This document shows positions 8,563-17,002 of a stretch of 64,000 bases of DNA, in pieces. Position 1 is the stretch's first letter; each line of letters opens with the position of its first letter. The DNA is from Streptomyces sp. NBC_00459 (GTDB lineage: Bacteria; Actinomycetota; Actinomycetes; Streptomycetales; Streptomycetaceae). The position numbers and the translations under genes were made by a program. The stretch spans positions 4,278,001-4,342,000 of the forward strand of contig NZ_CP107903.1 of the NCBI RefSeq assembly GCF_036013955.1, in the 5' to 3' direction. The notes below the pieces were generated by a model. That model had not been told where the DNA came from and searched no databases. It saw only the letters and a program-made list of their open reading frames with translations.

Positions 8563-9539
8563 CGGACCCCGCCTCACCCCCGGCGCGCCCCTCTTCGACC
8601 CAGCCCTCGTCAGCGCAGCCCGCCTCGGCCGTACGGCTTGACCTGCCCGGCGGGCGCGAGGTGGTCCACCGGGATGTCGCAGCAAACGGCGCCCGGTTCC
8701 ACATCGCCGAGCTGGGCGACGGGCCGCTGGTCATGCTCGTGCACGGGTTCCCGCAGTTCTGGTGGACGTGGCGGCACCAGCTGACCGCCCTCGCCGACGC
8801 CGGTTTCCGGGCCGTCGCCATGGATCTGCGGGGCGTGGGCGGCAGCGACCGTACGCCCCGGGGTTACGACCCGGCGAACCTCGCCCTCGACATCACGGGC
8901 GTCGTCCGGTCCCTGGGCGAGCCCGACGCCGCGCTGGTCGGCCACGACCTGGGCGGATACCTGGCGTGGACGGCCGCGGTGATGCGCCCCAAGCTGGTCC
9001 GACGGCTCGTGGTCTCCTCGATGCCTCATCCACGGCGCTGGCGCTCGGCGATGCTCTCCGACGTCAAGCAGACGGCCGCCGGGTCCTACATCTGGGGGTT
9101 CCAGCGGCCCTGGCTCCCCGAGCGGCAGCTCATCGCGGACGACGGGGCGCTCGTCGGGCGGCTGATCCGGGACTGGTCGGGGCCGCGGCTGCCCGACGAC
9201 GAGGCGGTGGAGACGTACCGCAGGGCCATGTGCATCCCGTCCACCGCGCACTGTGCGATCGAGCCGTACCGCTGGATGGTCCGCTCGATGGCCCGTCCGG
9301 ACGGCATCCAGTTCAACCGGCGCATGAAGCGGCCGGTGCGGGTGCCGACGCTCCATCTGCACGGCTCACTCGATCCGGTACTGCGCACACGCAGCGCGGC
9401 CGGCTCCGGGGAGTACGTCGAAGCGCCGTACCGCTGGCGCCTGTTCGACGGACTGGGGCACTTCCCGCACGAGGAGGATCCCGCGGCCTTCTCCTCCGAG
9501 CTGATCAACTGGCTGAAGGATCCCGAACCGGACCGGTGA
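8559..9539 (+). CDS. alpha/beta hydrolase (epoxide-hydrolase-like)
   Basis: 326 residues. The alpha/beta-hydrolase fold is shown by MLVHGFPQFWWTWRHQL (oxyanion-hole HGFP) near residue 57, the nucleophile elbow VGHDLGGYLA near 127 with Asp as nucleophile, and DGLGHFPHEE near the C-terminus with the catalytic His. An Asp nucleophile with an HGFP motif fits epoxide hydrolases or haloalkane dehalogenases better than esterases. The substrate is unknown. It is coupled by ATGA overlap to the holin-like gene. A 17-nt-period tandem repeat of CGGACCGGTGACCG (9529-9542, 9546-9559) spans its stop codon. Confidence 0.85.
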   Translation: MTDPASPPARPSSTQPSSAQPASAVRLDLPGGREVVHRDVAANGARFHIAELGDGPLVMLVHGFPQFWWTWRHQLTALADAGFRAVAMDLRGVGGSDRTPRGYDPANLALDITGVVRSLGEPDAALVGHDLGGYLAWTAAVMRPKLVRRLVVSSMPHPRRWRSAMLSDVKQTAAGSYIWGFQRPWLPERQLIADDGALVGRLIRDWSGPRLPDDEAVETYRRAMCIPSTAHCAIEPYRWMVRSMARPDGIQFNRRMKRPVRVPTLHLHGSLDPVLRTRSAAGSGEYVEAPYRWRLFDGLGHFPHEEDPAAFSSELINWLKDPEPDR

Positions 9540-9940
9540 CCGAAGCGGACCGGTGACCGGACGGGGCAAGGGTGCCGGCAGGCCGGACACCCGGTAACTG
9601 GAACAGTTGTACTACGAACAGCCAATTGCCTGGCGCATAGGCCAATTGGGGGCGCGTGGGGCGGTTATCGACCTTGGGGCAGGGGCAGACGTCGGGGTAT
9701 GGGCTGGACGCACGACTACAGTGACGTAGCACGCAATCGCCGCTCGGGCCACGGCCCGAGTTCCCACCAAGGAGGCTCCCCGCACATCGCGGGGACCGAT
9801 CTGAAGGTGGGAATCCCGCGCATCCTGCGCCGTCGAGCCCGCTGGGTCTCGATGCGCCTGCGCCACCCCCGCCCCTGAGCCCCGTACGGGAACTGTCGTA
9901 CGGGACCTGTTCGTAGGGGATCCGCCCGGAGAGGACCCGC
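9540..9940. other. 401-bp intergenic region rich in hairpins
   Basis: No convincing protein gene is seen between the hydrolase and marP (convergent). The first 180 bp hold ordinary sequence with two CCAATTG/CCAATTGG boxes near 9620-9650. From 9743 to 9854 successive and nested perfect stems occur; these are listed separately as a candidate RNA. Confidence 0.5.
9743..9854 (+). ncRNA. candidate structured non-coding RNA
   Basis: Stems in order: CTCGGGCC/GGCCCGAG (9743-9760); TTCCCACC (9761-9768) pairing with GGTGGGAA (9806-9813) and enclosing TCCCCGC/GCGGGGA (9777-9795); GCGCA/TGCGC (9818-9830); CGTCGAG/CTCGATG with an inner CCC/GGG (9831-9854). Four adjacent stems, one of them nested, in a gap lacking a gene are more than GC content would easily give. 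A TACAGT hexamer at 9717-9722 could be a -10 element, which is why the plus strand is favoured. I do not recognise it as a known riboswitch or as 6C/6S RNA. Strand and ends are uncertain. Confidence 0.4.
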
Positions 9941-11149
9941 TCAGAGCGCGCAGCTGTCGCTGTCCACCTGCTGGTTGGCTGTGCGCCCCTGAGCGATGTC
10001 CTCCTGGATCTCGTCCGCCGTGAGCGCGTAACCGGTGTCCGGGTCGTCGAGGGACTTCGCGAAGACCACGCCGTACACCTTGCCGTCGGGCGTGAGCAGC
10101 GGGCCGCCGGAGTTGCCCTGACGGACGGTCGCGAACAGGGAGTAGACATCGCGGCGGACCGTGCCGCGGTGGTAGATGTCCGGGCCGTTGGCCGTGATGC
10201 GACCACGCACGCGCGCGGGGCGGACGTCGTACGACCCGTTCTCCGGGAAGCCGGCGACGATCGCGCTCTTCCCGCTGCTCGCGTCCGCTGTCGCGAACCG
10301 CAGCACGGGCGCGCGCAGATCGGGCACGTCGAGTACGGCGATGTCGCGCTCCCAGTCGTAGAGGACGACCGTCGCGTCGTACTTCCTGCCCTCGCCGCCT
10401 ATCTGGACGGTGGGCTCGTCGACGCCGCCGACCACGTGCGCGTTGGTCATCACGCGCCGCTGGCCGAAGACGAAGCCGGTGCCCTCCAGGACCTTGCCGC
10501 AGCTCTGGGCGGTACCCATGACCTTGACGATGGAACGCTGGGCGTTGACGGCGACCGCGCTGTTGGCGAGCGCGGGGTCGGGCGGGTCGACGTCCTTGAT
10601 GGGCTCGTCGGAGAACGGGCTGAAGACCTGCGGGAAGCCGTTCTGCGCGAGGACCGAGGTGAAGTCCTGGAACCAGGTGTCGGCATCGGAGGGCAGCACC
10701 TCCGACACTCCTGCCAGCACCTTGGAGCCGCGGACCTCCTTGCCCACCGTGGGCATCGTGGTCTGCGCGAGGGCGGCGCCGATCAGCCAGGCGACCAGGA
10801 GCATCGCGACGACGTTGACGAGGGCCCCGCCGGTCGCGTCGAGGGCGCGGGCGGGCGACCAGGTGATGAATCTGCGCAGCTTGTTGCCGAGGTGGGTGGT
10901 CAGGGCCTGGCCGACGGAGGCGCAGACGATCACGATGACGACCGCGACGATGGCGGCGGTCGTGCTCACCTCGGCCTCGTCGGTCACGCCGTCCCAGACA
11001 ACGGGCAGCAGATAGACGGCGACAAGACCACCGCCCAGGAAGCCGATCACCGACAGGATGCCGACGACGAACCCCTGGCGGTAGCCCACGATCGCGAACC
11101 ACACGGCGGCGACCAGCAACAAGATGTCCAGCACGTTCACAAGGGCCAC
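9941..11149 (-). CDS. marP: MarP-type membrane serine protease (CvpA domain + trypsin-like)
   Basis: 402 residues. Residues 1-155 hold four hydrophobic helices of the CvpA/colicin-V-production type; the rest is a chymotrypsin-fold protease expected outside the membrane, with catalytic H238 (NAHVVGG), D269 (RDIAVLDV) and S347 (QGNSGGPLL). Cysteines in AQSCGKVLEG and the terminal DSCAL could form the redox disulfide described for mycobacterial MarP, which is needed for acid and oxidative-stress resistance. The role here is inferred from that family. It begins 4 nt after the NUDIX stop codon, so the two form an operon. Confidence 0.9.
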   Translation of the reverse strand: MALVNVLDILLLVAAVWFAIVGYRQGFVVGILSVIGFLGGGLVAVYLLPVVWDGVTDEAEVSTTAAIVAVVIVIVCASVGQALTTHLGNKLRRFITWSPARALDATGGALVNVVAMLLVAWLIGAALAQTTMPTVGKEVRGSKVLAGVSEVLPSDADTWFQDFTSVLAQNGFPQVFSPFSDEPIKDVDPPDPALANSAVAVNAQRSIVKVMGTAQSCGKVLEGTGFVFGQRRVMTNAHVVGGVDEPTVQIGGEGRKYDATVVLYDWERDIAVLDVPDLRAPVLRFATADASSGKSAIVAGFPENGSYDVRPARVRGRITANGPDIYHRGTVRRDVYSLFATVRQGNSGGPLLTPDGKVYGVVFAKSLDDPDTGYALTADEIQEDIAQGRTANQQVDSDSCAL

Positions 11150-11153
11150 CCTG

Positions 11154-11882
11154 TCACGCGCGCCAGTCCAGCGGGACCTGCTTGTTTCTGTCCCAGGGGC
11201 GCTCCCAGCCCGAGTAGTGCATCAGACGGTCGATGATCCCGGCCGTGAAGCCCCACACGAGGGCCGATTCGACCAGAAATGCCGGACCCTTGTGGCCACT
11301 TGGGTGCACGGCGGTCGCACGATTGGCCGGATCCGTGAGATCCGCCACGGGGACCGTGAAGACCCGCGCCGTCTCGTTCGGGTCGACGACCCCGACCGGT
11401 GTCGGCTCGCGCCACCAGCCCAGCACGGGCGTGACGACGAAGCCGCTCACCGGGATGTAGAGCTTGGGCAGTACGCCGAAGAGCTGGACGCCGGCCGGAT
11501 CGAGCCCCGTCTCCTCCTCGGCCTCGCGCAGCGCGGCCCGCAGCGGACCGTCGCCCTGCGGATCGCCGTCCTCGGGATCGAGGGCGCCGCCGGGGAAGGA
11601 GGGCTGACCGGCGTGGGAGCGCAGCGAACTGGCCCGCTCCATGAGCAGCAGCTCGGGCCCGCCGCCCTCCTCGGGGTTCTCGGCCTTCCCCTCGCCCTCT
11701 CCGAAGAGGATCAGTACGGCCGACTGGCGGCCGGCGCCGTCCTCGGGCGGCAGGAAGCGGCTCAGCTGGAGCGGTTCGACCGTCTCGACGGCGTGCACCA
11801 CCGGATCGAGCCAGCCGGGCAGGCCCTCCTTGCTCAGCGTCGCCTCGCCGCCCTGTGTGTTGCTCGCGCGCGTCACCGCCAC
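11154..11882 (-). CDS. NUDIX hydrolase, CoA-pyrophosphatase-like
   Basis: 242 residues. A NUDIX box is visible from FPGGALDPEDGD to LRAALREAEEETGLDP (around residues 108-137), with the REAEEE core that binds Mg2+. The LLLMERASSLRSHAGQPSFP segment ahead of it resembles the UPF0035/NudL signature of coenzyme A diphosphatases, so CoA or acyl-CoA cleavage is the best guess. The GTG start at 11882 is weakly supported; a second GTG at 11876 is equally possible. It sits between nth and marP on one strand, and the 4-nt gap to marP suggests co-transcription. Confidence 0.82.
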   Translation of the reverse strand: MAVTRASNTQGGEATLSKEGLPGWLDPVVHAVETVEPLQLSRFLPPEDGAGRQSAVLILFGEGEGKAENPEEGGGPELLLMERASSLRSHAGQPSFPGGALDPEDGDPQGDGPLRAALREAEEETGLDPAGVQLFGVLPKLYIPVSGFVVTPVLGWWREPTPVGVVDPNETARVFTVPVADLTDPANRATAVHPSGHKGPAFLVESALVWGFTAGIIDRLMHYSGWERPWDRNKQVPLDWRA

Positions 11883-11964
11883 CCCCGTTCTGCTGCTTCC
11901 AACGCCTGTGGCAGCCCTGTTGGTTCCGCCGCGGCCGGATGGCTCCCGGGCCTCGCCCCGGCCC

Positions 11965-13185
11965 TCATCCGGCCGCCAGCGGCGGCGCCGGGATGCCGCC
12001 CGCGTCGAGGTACGCCTGCGGCGGGTTCAGCCGCTGGCCGGGGAAGCCGCCCTTCTCGTACTTCAGGAGCTTCAGCGCCTTCTCCGGGTCCGTCTCGCCC
12101 TCCCCGTACGCCGGGCAGAGCGGGGCGAGCGGGCAGGCGCCGCAGGCGGGCTTGCGGGCATGGCAGATACGGCGGCCGTGGAAGATCACGTGGTGCGAGA
12201 GCATCGTCCAGTCGCTCTTGGGGAAGAGCGCGCCGACGGCGGCCTCGATCTTGTCCGGGTCCTTCTCCGCCGTCCACTGCCAGCGGTGCACCAGCCGCTG
12301 GAAGTGCGTGTCCACGGTGATGCCGGGCCGCCCGAAGGCGTTGCCGAGAACGACGAAAGCCGTCTTACGGCCCACACCGGGGAGTTTGACGAGGTCTTCG
12401 AGGCGGCCGGGCACCTCGCCGCCGAACTCCTCCGACAGGGCCTTGGACAGCCCTATGACGGACCTGGTCTTCGCCCGGAAGAACCCGGTCGGGCGCAGGA
12501 TCTCCTCGACCTCCTCGGGGTTGGCGGCGGCCAGGTCCTCGGGGGTGGGGTACTTGGCGAAGAGGGCGGGGGTCGTCTGGTTCACCCTCAGGTCGGTGGT
12601 CTGGGCGGACAGGACCGTGGCGACGAGCAGCTGGAAGGAGTTCTCGAAGTCCAGCTCGGGGTGGGCGTACGGATAGACCTCGGCGAGCTCCCGGTCGATC
12701 CGGCGCGCGCGCCGGACGAGCGCGGTGCGCGACTCGTTGCGGGGCGGCTTCGGGGCAGCGGTCTTGGCGGCGGGCTTCGGGGCGCCGGTCTTGGACGCGG
12801 CGGCCTTGGAGACAGCGGTTCCGGAAGCGGCAGCCTTGGAGGCGGGCTTGGCTGTGGCCGACTTCGCGGCGGCGGGCTTCACCGTCGCGGCCCCTTTCGC
12901 CGCCGCCTGCTTCCTCGCCGCCGGCTTCTTCGCCGCTGCGGAGGCAGCCCTCTTCACCGACCCGGCCGACCGCGCGGTCTGCTCCTCCGGGGTGCTCTTC
13001 GCGTCCGTCCCACCCGCTTCGGCCGTCCCGGTCACCTTCTTGGCGGCTCTCTCCACCGACATCACCTCTGCCGCTTTCTCCGCATTCCGACCCCCACCCG
13101 TACCCTGTTCGCCCACAGCGGAATCGGCCTCTGCGGCCACCCGCCCAGCCCCCTTGGCCTGTGCTCTCACCGGCGATTTGGACAC
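11965..13185 (-). CDS. nth: endonuclease III with a long Ala/Lys-rich N-terminal tail
   Basis: 406 residues against about 210-270 for most Nth. The catalytic part starts near residue 150 (NESRTALVRRARRIDREL) and has the helix-hairpin-helix LPGVGRKTA with catalytic Lys, the VDTH segment with catalytic Asp, and the 4Fe-4S ligands C-x6-C-x2-C-x5-C (CHARKPACGACPLAPLC). It excises oxidised pyrimidines in base-excision repair. Residues 1-150 are low complexity, rich in AAKKPA-type repeats like histone H1 tails, and probably bind DNA non-specifically. GTG 13185 is the outermost start; internal starts (for example MSVER, residue 42) cannot be excluded. It is divergent from crp. Confidence 0.9.
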   Translation of the reverse strand: MSKSPVRAQAKGAGRVAAEADSAVGEQGTGGGRNAEKAAEVMSVERAAKKVTGTAEAGGTDAKSTPEEQTARSAGSVKRAASAAAKKPAARKQAAAKGAATVKPAAAKSATAKPASKAAASGTAVSKAAASKTGAPKPAAKTAAPKPPRNESRTALVRRARRIDRELAEVYPYAHPELDFENSFQLLVATVLSAQTTDLRVNQTTPALFAKYPTPEDLAAANPEEVEEILRPTGFFRAKTRSVIGLSKALSEEFGGEVPGRLEDLVKLPGVGRKTAFVVLGNAFGRPGITVDTHFQRLVHRWQWTAEKDPDKIEAAVGALFPKSDWTMLSHHVIFHGRRICHARKPACGACPLAPLCPAYGEGETDPEKALKLLKYEKGGFPGQRLNPPQAYLDAGGIPAPPLAAG

Positions 13186-13389
13186 CCGGCCAGCCTAGAG
13201 CCCGGCACTGACATCCGCCCCGGACCCTGGAGATCGGCGCCCAATTGGCCCCCTGCCACACTGATCGGGACACCCGTGCGGCATCCTTGTGACAGATCAC
13301 ACTGTTTGGACCGTCCGGCAAGATGGGGAACACGGTCCCCGTTAACCGGGGAGCAAGATCCCCTGAGCAGGTCGACAAGGAGAGAACTC
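13186..13389. promoter_or_regulatory. nth/crp divergent promoter with CRP-like palindrome
   Basis: TGTGACAGATCACA at 13288-13301 has perfect TGTGA/TCACA arms as in CRP sites, but the spacer is 4 nt rather than the usual 6. It lies about 90 bp before the crp start. AAGGAGAG at 13377-13384 is the crp ribosome-binding site. Confidence 0.45.
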
Positions 13390-14064
13390 GTGGACGACGT
13401 TCTGCGGCGCGCCCCGCTCTTCGCGGCGCTCGATGACGAGCAGGCCGCGGAGCTCCGCGCCTCCATGAGTGAGGTGACCCTCGCGCGCGGTGACGCCCTG
13501 TTCCACGAGGGCGACCCGGGTGACCGGCTCTACGTGGTCACCGAGGGCAAGGTCAAGCTCCACCGCACGTCTCCGGACGGGCGCGAGAACATGCTGGCCG
13601 TCCTCGGCCCCGGCGAGCTGATCGGCGAGCTGTCGCTGTTCGACCCGGGCCCGCGCACCGCCACGGCCACCGCACTTACCGAGGTCAAGCTGCTCGGCCT
13701 CGGCCACGGCGACCTCCAGCCCTGGCTGAACGCCCGCCCCGAGGTGGCCGCCGCGCTCCTGCGCGCCGTCGCCCGGCGCCTGCGCAAGACCAACGACCAG
13801 ATGTCCGACCTGGTCTTCTCCGACGTGCCGGGCCGCGTGGCGCGTGCCCTGCTCGACCTCTCGCGCCGGTTCGGCGTGCAGTCGGAGGAGGGCATCCACG
13901 TGGTGCACGACCTGACCCAGGAGGAGCTGGCACAGCTCGTCGGCGCCTCCCGCGAGACGGTCAACAAGGCGCTCGCCGACTTCGCGGGCCGCGGCTGGCT
14001 GCGCCTGGAGGCGCGGGCCGTGATCCTGCTGGACGTGGAGCGCCTCGCGAAGCGTTCGCGTTAG
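13390..14064 (+). CDS. crp: Crp/Fnr-family transcriptional regulator Crp
   Basis: 224 residues. The cyclic-nucleotide-binding beta-roll spans about 10-125 (LFHEGDPGDRLYVVTEGKVKL, then GELIGELSLFDPGPRTATATA, the phosphate-binding cassette), followed by the dimer helix and a winged HTH at about 165-205 (LTQEELAQLVGASRETVNKAL). It matches, as I recall it, S. coelicolor Crp, which controls germination and antibiotic production in response to cAMP. GTG 13390 with AAGGAGAG is the only well-placed start; the long in-frame opening upstream is an artefact of antisense nth. A strong terminator follows at 14088. Confidence 0.95.
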   Translation: MDDVLRRAPLFAALDDEQAAELRASMSEVTLARGDALFHEGDPGDRLYVVTEGKVKLHRTSPDGRENMLAVLGPGELIGELSLFDPGPRTATATALTEVKLLGLGHGDLQPWLNARPEVAAALLRAVARRLRKTNDQMSDLVFSDVPGRVARALLDLSRRFGVQSEEGIHVVHDLTQEELAQLVGASRETVNKALADFAGRGWLRLEARAVILLDVERLAKRSR

Positions 14065-14087
14065 CCGGGAGCCGTCCGTACGCGTAC

Positions 14088-14117
14088 GAGGGGCCCTGCC
14101 GCATGGCGGGGCCCCTC
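14088..14117 (+). terminator. crp terminator hairpin
   Basis: GAGGGGCCCTGCC (14088-14100), loop GCAT, GGCGGGGCCCCTC (14105-14117): 13 base-paired positions with one internal mismatch, just after the crp stop codon. No long U-tract follows, as is usual in Streptomyces. Confidence 0.8.
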
Positions 14118-14196
14118 TCGCGTTCAACGAGTGCACCGCGGGGCGGGGGCCAGGCGGTGACGAGAACGTGTCGAACGGAATCAAGGGGTGGGTGGG

Positions 14197-15300
14197 ATGC
14201 ACCAGGACAGAGCGCCCGAGTCGGTCTGGGCGGCGGCGCCGGAGCCCGCGAAGCGCCGGTTGCGTCTCTTCCGCCGGGACCCTGAGGCACAGACGCTGTG
14301 GCAGTCCGAGTTCGAGCAGCGGGACCTCGGCGAGCCGCTCGGCCTGTGGGCGACGGACAAGGCGGTCGCCCTGGCCCGCTTCGACCGCGTGACGGCGTAC
14401 GCGCCGGCGTCCGGTGAGCCCCTCTGGACCTGGCAGCCGCCGGGCCAGGACGTGATCGTCGGGGTGTCCCAGGACACCCAGGACGGCCTGGGCATCGTCC
14501 TGCACCACGACGACGGCGCGCGGGGCGCCGGGCACGTCCGTCTCACCGCCCTGGACCTCGGCTCCGGGGCCGTGGCCTGGTCGCGCGAGCAGCCGAAGGA
14601 CCAGCTGGGATACGTCGGCGCCGACCAGACGCGCGAGGTGACGCTCGGCGGCGGCCGGATCGCGACCGCCCCCATCTGGATCGCTGACAGCCAGGGCTGG
14701 AAGGGCAACGAACCGCCGGTCGTCCGGTGCCTCGACGCGCGCACCGGCGACGTCCAGTGGGAGCGGTCGCTGCCGGACAAGTGGGGCGACTGGTTCTCCG
14801 TCCTGGCGACGGACCCGCCGGTCCTGTCCGTCCGCAACGACGGCAGGCGCTCCCGCCCCCGGCTGTACGTGGTGCGCGAGGACGGCCAGTGGCACACTGA
14901 ACTTCCTTACGGGTACAAGGACTTCGGACCCGCGGTCGCCGTCTTCGGCGACACTCTCGTCGTTGGGCTGGAACCGGAAGACCCTGCCGGAAACGGCGAG
15001 AAGAACGCCGACGCGGTCCTGCGCGCCTACTCCGTGTCGACCGGCGAACAGCTCTGGGAGTGGCGCACCGACCACGGCCGTACGCTCCATCCGCTGGTCC
15101 ATCGCGGGTACTTCATGGTCGGCAACGGCTACGGCAGCCGGGTGACCGTCCTCGACCCCGCCGACGGCCGGGTCGTCGCGGAGCGCAAGCTCCCGGGCTT
15201 CAGCTACCGGGCACGGTACGCGGCCTGGGAGGACCGTCTGGCCGTCGTGTGCCACGCGCTGAGCGAGACCCGCCGCGTGCGGGTGTTCCGCTGGAAGTGA
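14197..15300 (+). CDS. PQQ-binding-like beta-propeller protein
   Basis: 367 residues, no signal peptide. Repeated blade-like units of the PQQ/quinoprotein type are visible: GEPLWTWQPPGQDVIVGVSQ, GAVAWSREQPK, GDVQWERSLPD, GEQLWEWRTDHG, each with the W-x-W/R end. Such WD40-like cytosolic propellers without other domains are usually of unknown function, often scaffolds. ATG 14197 is chosen because AAGGGG lies 8 nt upstream; the ATG follows an in-frame GTG at 14188. It is followed after 4 nt by the nucleotidyltransferase, so the pair is probably one transcription unit. Confidence 0.7.
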   Translation: MHQDRAPESVWAAAPEPAKRRLRLFRRDPEAQTLWQSEFEQRDLGEPLGLWATDKAVALARFDRVTAYAPASGEPLWTWQPPGQDVIVGVSQDTQDGLGIVLHHDDGARGAGHVRLTALDLGSGAVAWSREQPKDQLGYVGADQTREVTLGGGRIATAPIWIADSQGWKGNEPPVVRCLDARTGDVQWERSLPDKWGDWFSVLATDPPVLSVRNDGRRSRPRLYVVREDGQWHTELPYGYKDFGPAVAVFGDTLVVGLEPEDPAGNGEKNADAVLRAYSVSTGEQLWEWRTDHGRTLHPLVHRGYFMVGNGYGSRVTVLDPADGRVVAERKLPGFSYRARYAAWEDRLAVVCHALSETRRVRVFRWK

Positions 15301-15304
15301 CGCG

Positions 15305-16159
15305 GTGACGTACGGGGTGACACCGCGCCCGGGGCTGGACGAGCAGGGGTTCATCGAGCGTGAGGGCTCCCTCGCGCGCGTGCCGCCCGTTTTCCGGCCC
15401 GTCGTCGAAGCGGCTCGCGACCAGGTCGTCGACGTCTTCGAAGCCCGGCTGGACAGCGCGTACGTCTACGGGTCGATCCCGCGCGGCACCGCGCGCGTGG
15501 GCCGCAGCGACCTGGACCTTCTGATCGCGCTGCGCGAGGAGCCCACGGAGGCGGACCGGGTGGCGGCGCGGGCGCTGGACGCGGCGCTCGACGGCGAGTT
15601 CGAGCAGATCGACGGCTCCGGCACGCTGCTGGTCTCGCGGGCACAGACGCTGAGCGACCTGGAGAGGCACGACCTGGGCTGGTTCGTGTCCTGTCTCTGC
15701 ACGCCCCTCCACGGTGAGGACCTCGCCGGGCACCTGCCCCGTTACCGTCCCGACTCCCTCCTCGCCCGCGAGACCAACGGCGACCTGGCCCTGTGCCTTC
15801 CGCGCTGGCGGCGCCTGATCACCGAGGCGACCGCCCCGGGGGCTCCTGCGGGGGCGGTACGCGCACGCGTGCGGGTCATTTCCCGCCGCCTGGTGCGCAC
15901 GGGCTTCACGCTCGTCATGCCGCGCTGGGAGGGCTGGACCAGCGACCTGCACGAGATGGCCGAGGCGTTCGCCGCGTACTACCCGGAGTGGGGCCCGCGC
16001 ATGAGGGAGGCGGCGTCACTGGGCCAGGAGCCGACCGACGACCCGGCCGTCCTGCGGTCGTTCCTGCGCTCCCACGTCGAGGAGCTGGGTTCGTGGCTCG
16101 CCGAGGAGTACGCGCGCGTGCACGGCGTCAAGGCGCCCAGGCCCGCACAGGGGCCCTGA
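15305..16159 (+). CDS. nucleotidyltransferase-domain protein
   Basis: 284 residues. The pol-beta-type nucleotidyltransferase signature YGSIPRGTARVGRSDLDLL near residues 49-67 has the GS motif and the D-x-D metal-binding aspartates (SDLDL). The rest is helical and could be the substrate-binding part seen in aminoglycoside or tRNA-type nucleotidyltransferases. Substrate unknown. It starts 4 nt after the propeller gene and converges with the MBL gene, stop codons 12 nt apart. Confidence 0.75.
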   Translation: MTYGVTPRPGLDEQGFIEREGSLARVPPVFRPVVEAARDQVVDVFEARLDSAYVYGSIPRGTARVGRSDLDLLIALREEPTEADRVAARALDAALDGEFEQIDGSGTLLVSRAQTLSDLERHDLGWFVSCLCTPLHGEDLAGHLPRYRPDSLLARETNGDLALCLPRWRRLITEATAPGAPAGAVRARVRVISRRLVRTGFTLVMPRWEGWTSDLHEMAEAFAAYYPEWGPRMREAASLGQEPTDDPAVLRSFLRSHVEELGSWLAEEYARVHGVKAPRPAQGP

Positions 16160-16171
16160 CAGGCCCTGGAT

Positions 16172-17002
16172 CTAGATGAGGCCGTGGTCGCGGAGGTACT
16201 CCAGCTGGGCTCGTACGGACAGCTCGGCGGCCGGCCACAGGGAGCGGTCCACATCCGCGTAGACGTGGGCGACGACGTCGGCGGGGTCGGTGTGGCCGTT
16301 CTCGACCGCCGTCTCGACCTGGGCGAGCCGGTGGGCGCGGTGGGCGAGGTAGAACTCGACGGCTCCCTGGGCGTCGTCCAGGACGGGCCCGTGACCCGGC
16401 AGGACGATGTGCACGCCGTCGTCGACCGTCAGGGACCTGAGCCGCCGCAGGGAGTCCAGGTAGTCCCCCAGGCGGCCGTCAGGATGGGCCACCACGGTCG
16501 TTCCGCGCCCCAGGACGGTGTCACCGGTCAGGACGGCCCGATCGGCCGGGAGATGGAAGCACAGCGAGTCCGCGGTGTGCCCCGGCGTCGGTACGACCCT
16601 CAGCTCCAGCCCGCCGACGGTCACGACGTCCCCGTGCCCGAGGCCCTCGTCCCCCAGCCGCAGCGCCGGATCCAGCGCCCGTACATGCGTCCCCGTCAGC
16701 TCGGCGAACCGTCCGGCGCCCTCCGCGTGGTCCGGATGGCCGTGCGTGAGCAGCGTCAGCGCGACCCGCTTGCCGGCCTTCCCCACGGTGTCGACGACAT
16801 GCCTGAGGTGTACGTCGTCCAGGGGCCCCGGGTCGACGACGACGGCCAGTTCGGAATCCGGCTCGGAGACGATCCAGGTGTTCGTGCCGTCGAGGGTCAT
16901 CGCGGAGGCGTTGGGCGCGAGGACGTTGACCGCGCGCGCGGTGGCGGGTCCCGAGAGAACCCCGCCGCGCGGCTGGCCGGGGAGAGCGGCGGCTTCGGTC
17001 AT
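16172..17002 (-). CDS. MBL-fold metallo-hydrolase
   Basis: 276 residues. Zinc-binding motifs of the metallo-beta-lactamase fold: THGHPDHAEG near 88, TPGHTADS near 140, GDTVLGRGT near 160, and LPGHGP near 207. The set resembles the glyoxalase II/LACTB2-like group (hydrolases of thioesters, RNA or lactones). Its ATG overlaps the stop of a 36-codon reading frame that itself overlaps the NUDIX stop, so it is translated downstream of NUDIX. Confidence 0.85.
   Translation of the reverse strand: MTEAAALPGQPRGGVLSGPATARAVNVLAPNASAMTLDGTNTWIVSEPDSELAVVVDPGPLDDVHLRHVVDTVGKAGKRVALTLLTHGHPDHAEGAGRFAELTGTHVRALDPALRLGDEGLGHGDVVTVGGLELRVVPTPGHTADSLCFHLPADRAVLTGDTVLGRGTTVVAHPDGRLGDYLDSLRRLRSLTVDDGVHIVLPGHGPVLDDAQGAVEFYLAHRAHRLAQVETAVENGHTDPADVVAHVYADVDRSLWPAAELSVRAQLEYLRDHGLI

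Noticed and set aside
9806..9880. Possible 23-codon Arg-rich peptide (starts GTG GGA ATC) inside the structured RNA
   Set aside because: No room for a ribosome-binding site and its codons coincide with the hairpin arms.
11641..13389. Long plus-strand open frame leading into crp
   Set aside because: It is antisense to nth and NUDIX, rich in Arg/Gly, and crp has its own GTG with a good ribosome-binding site at 13390.
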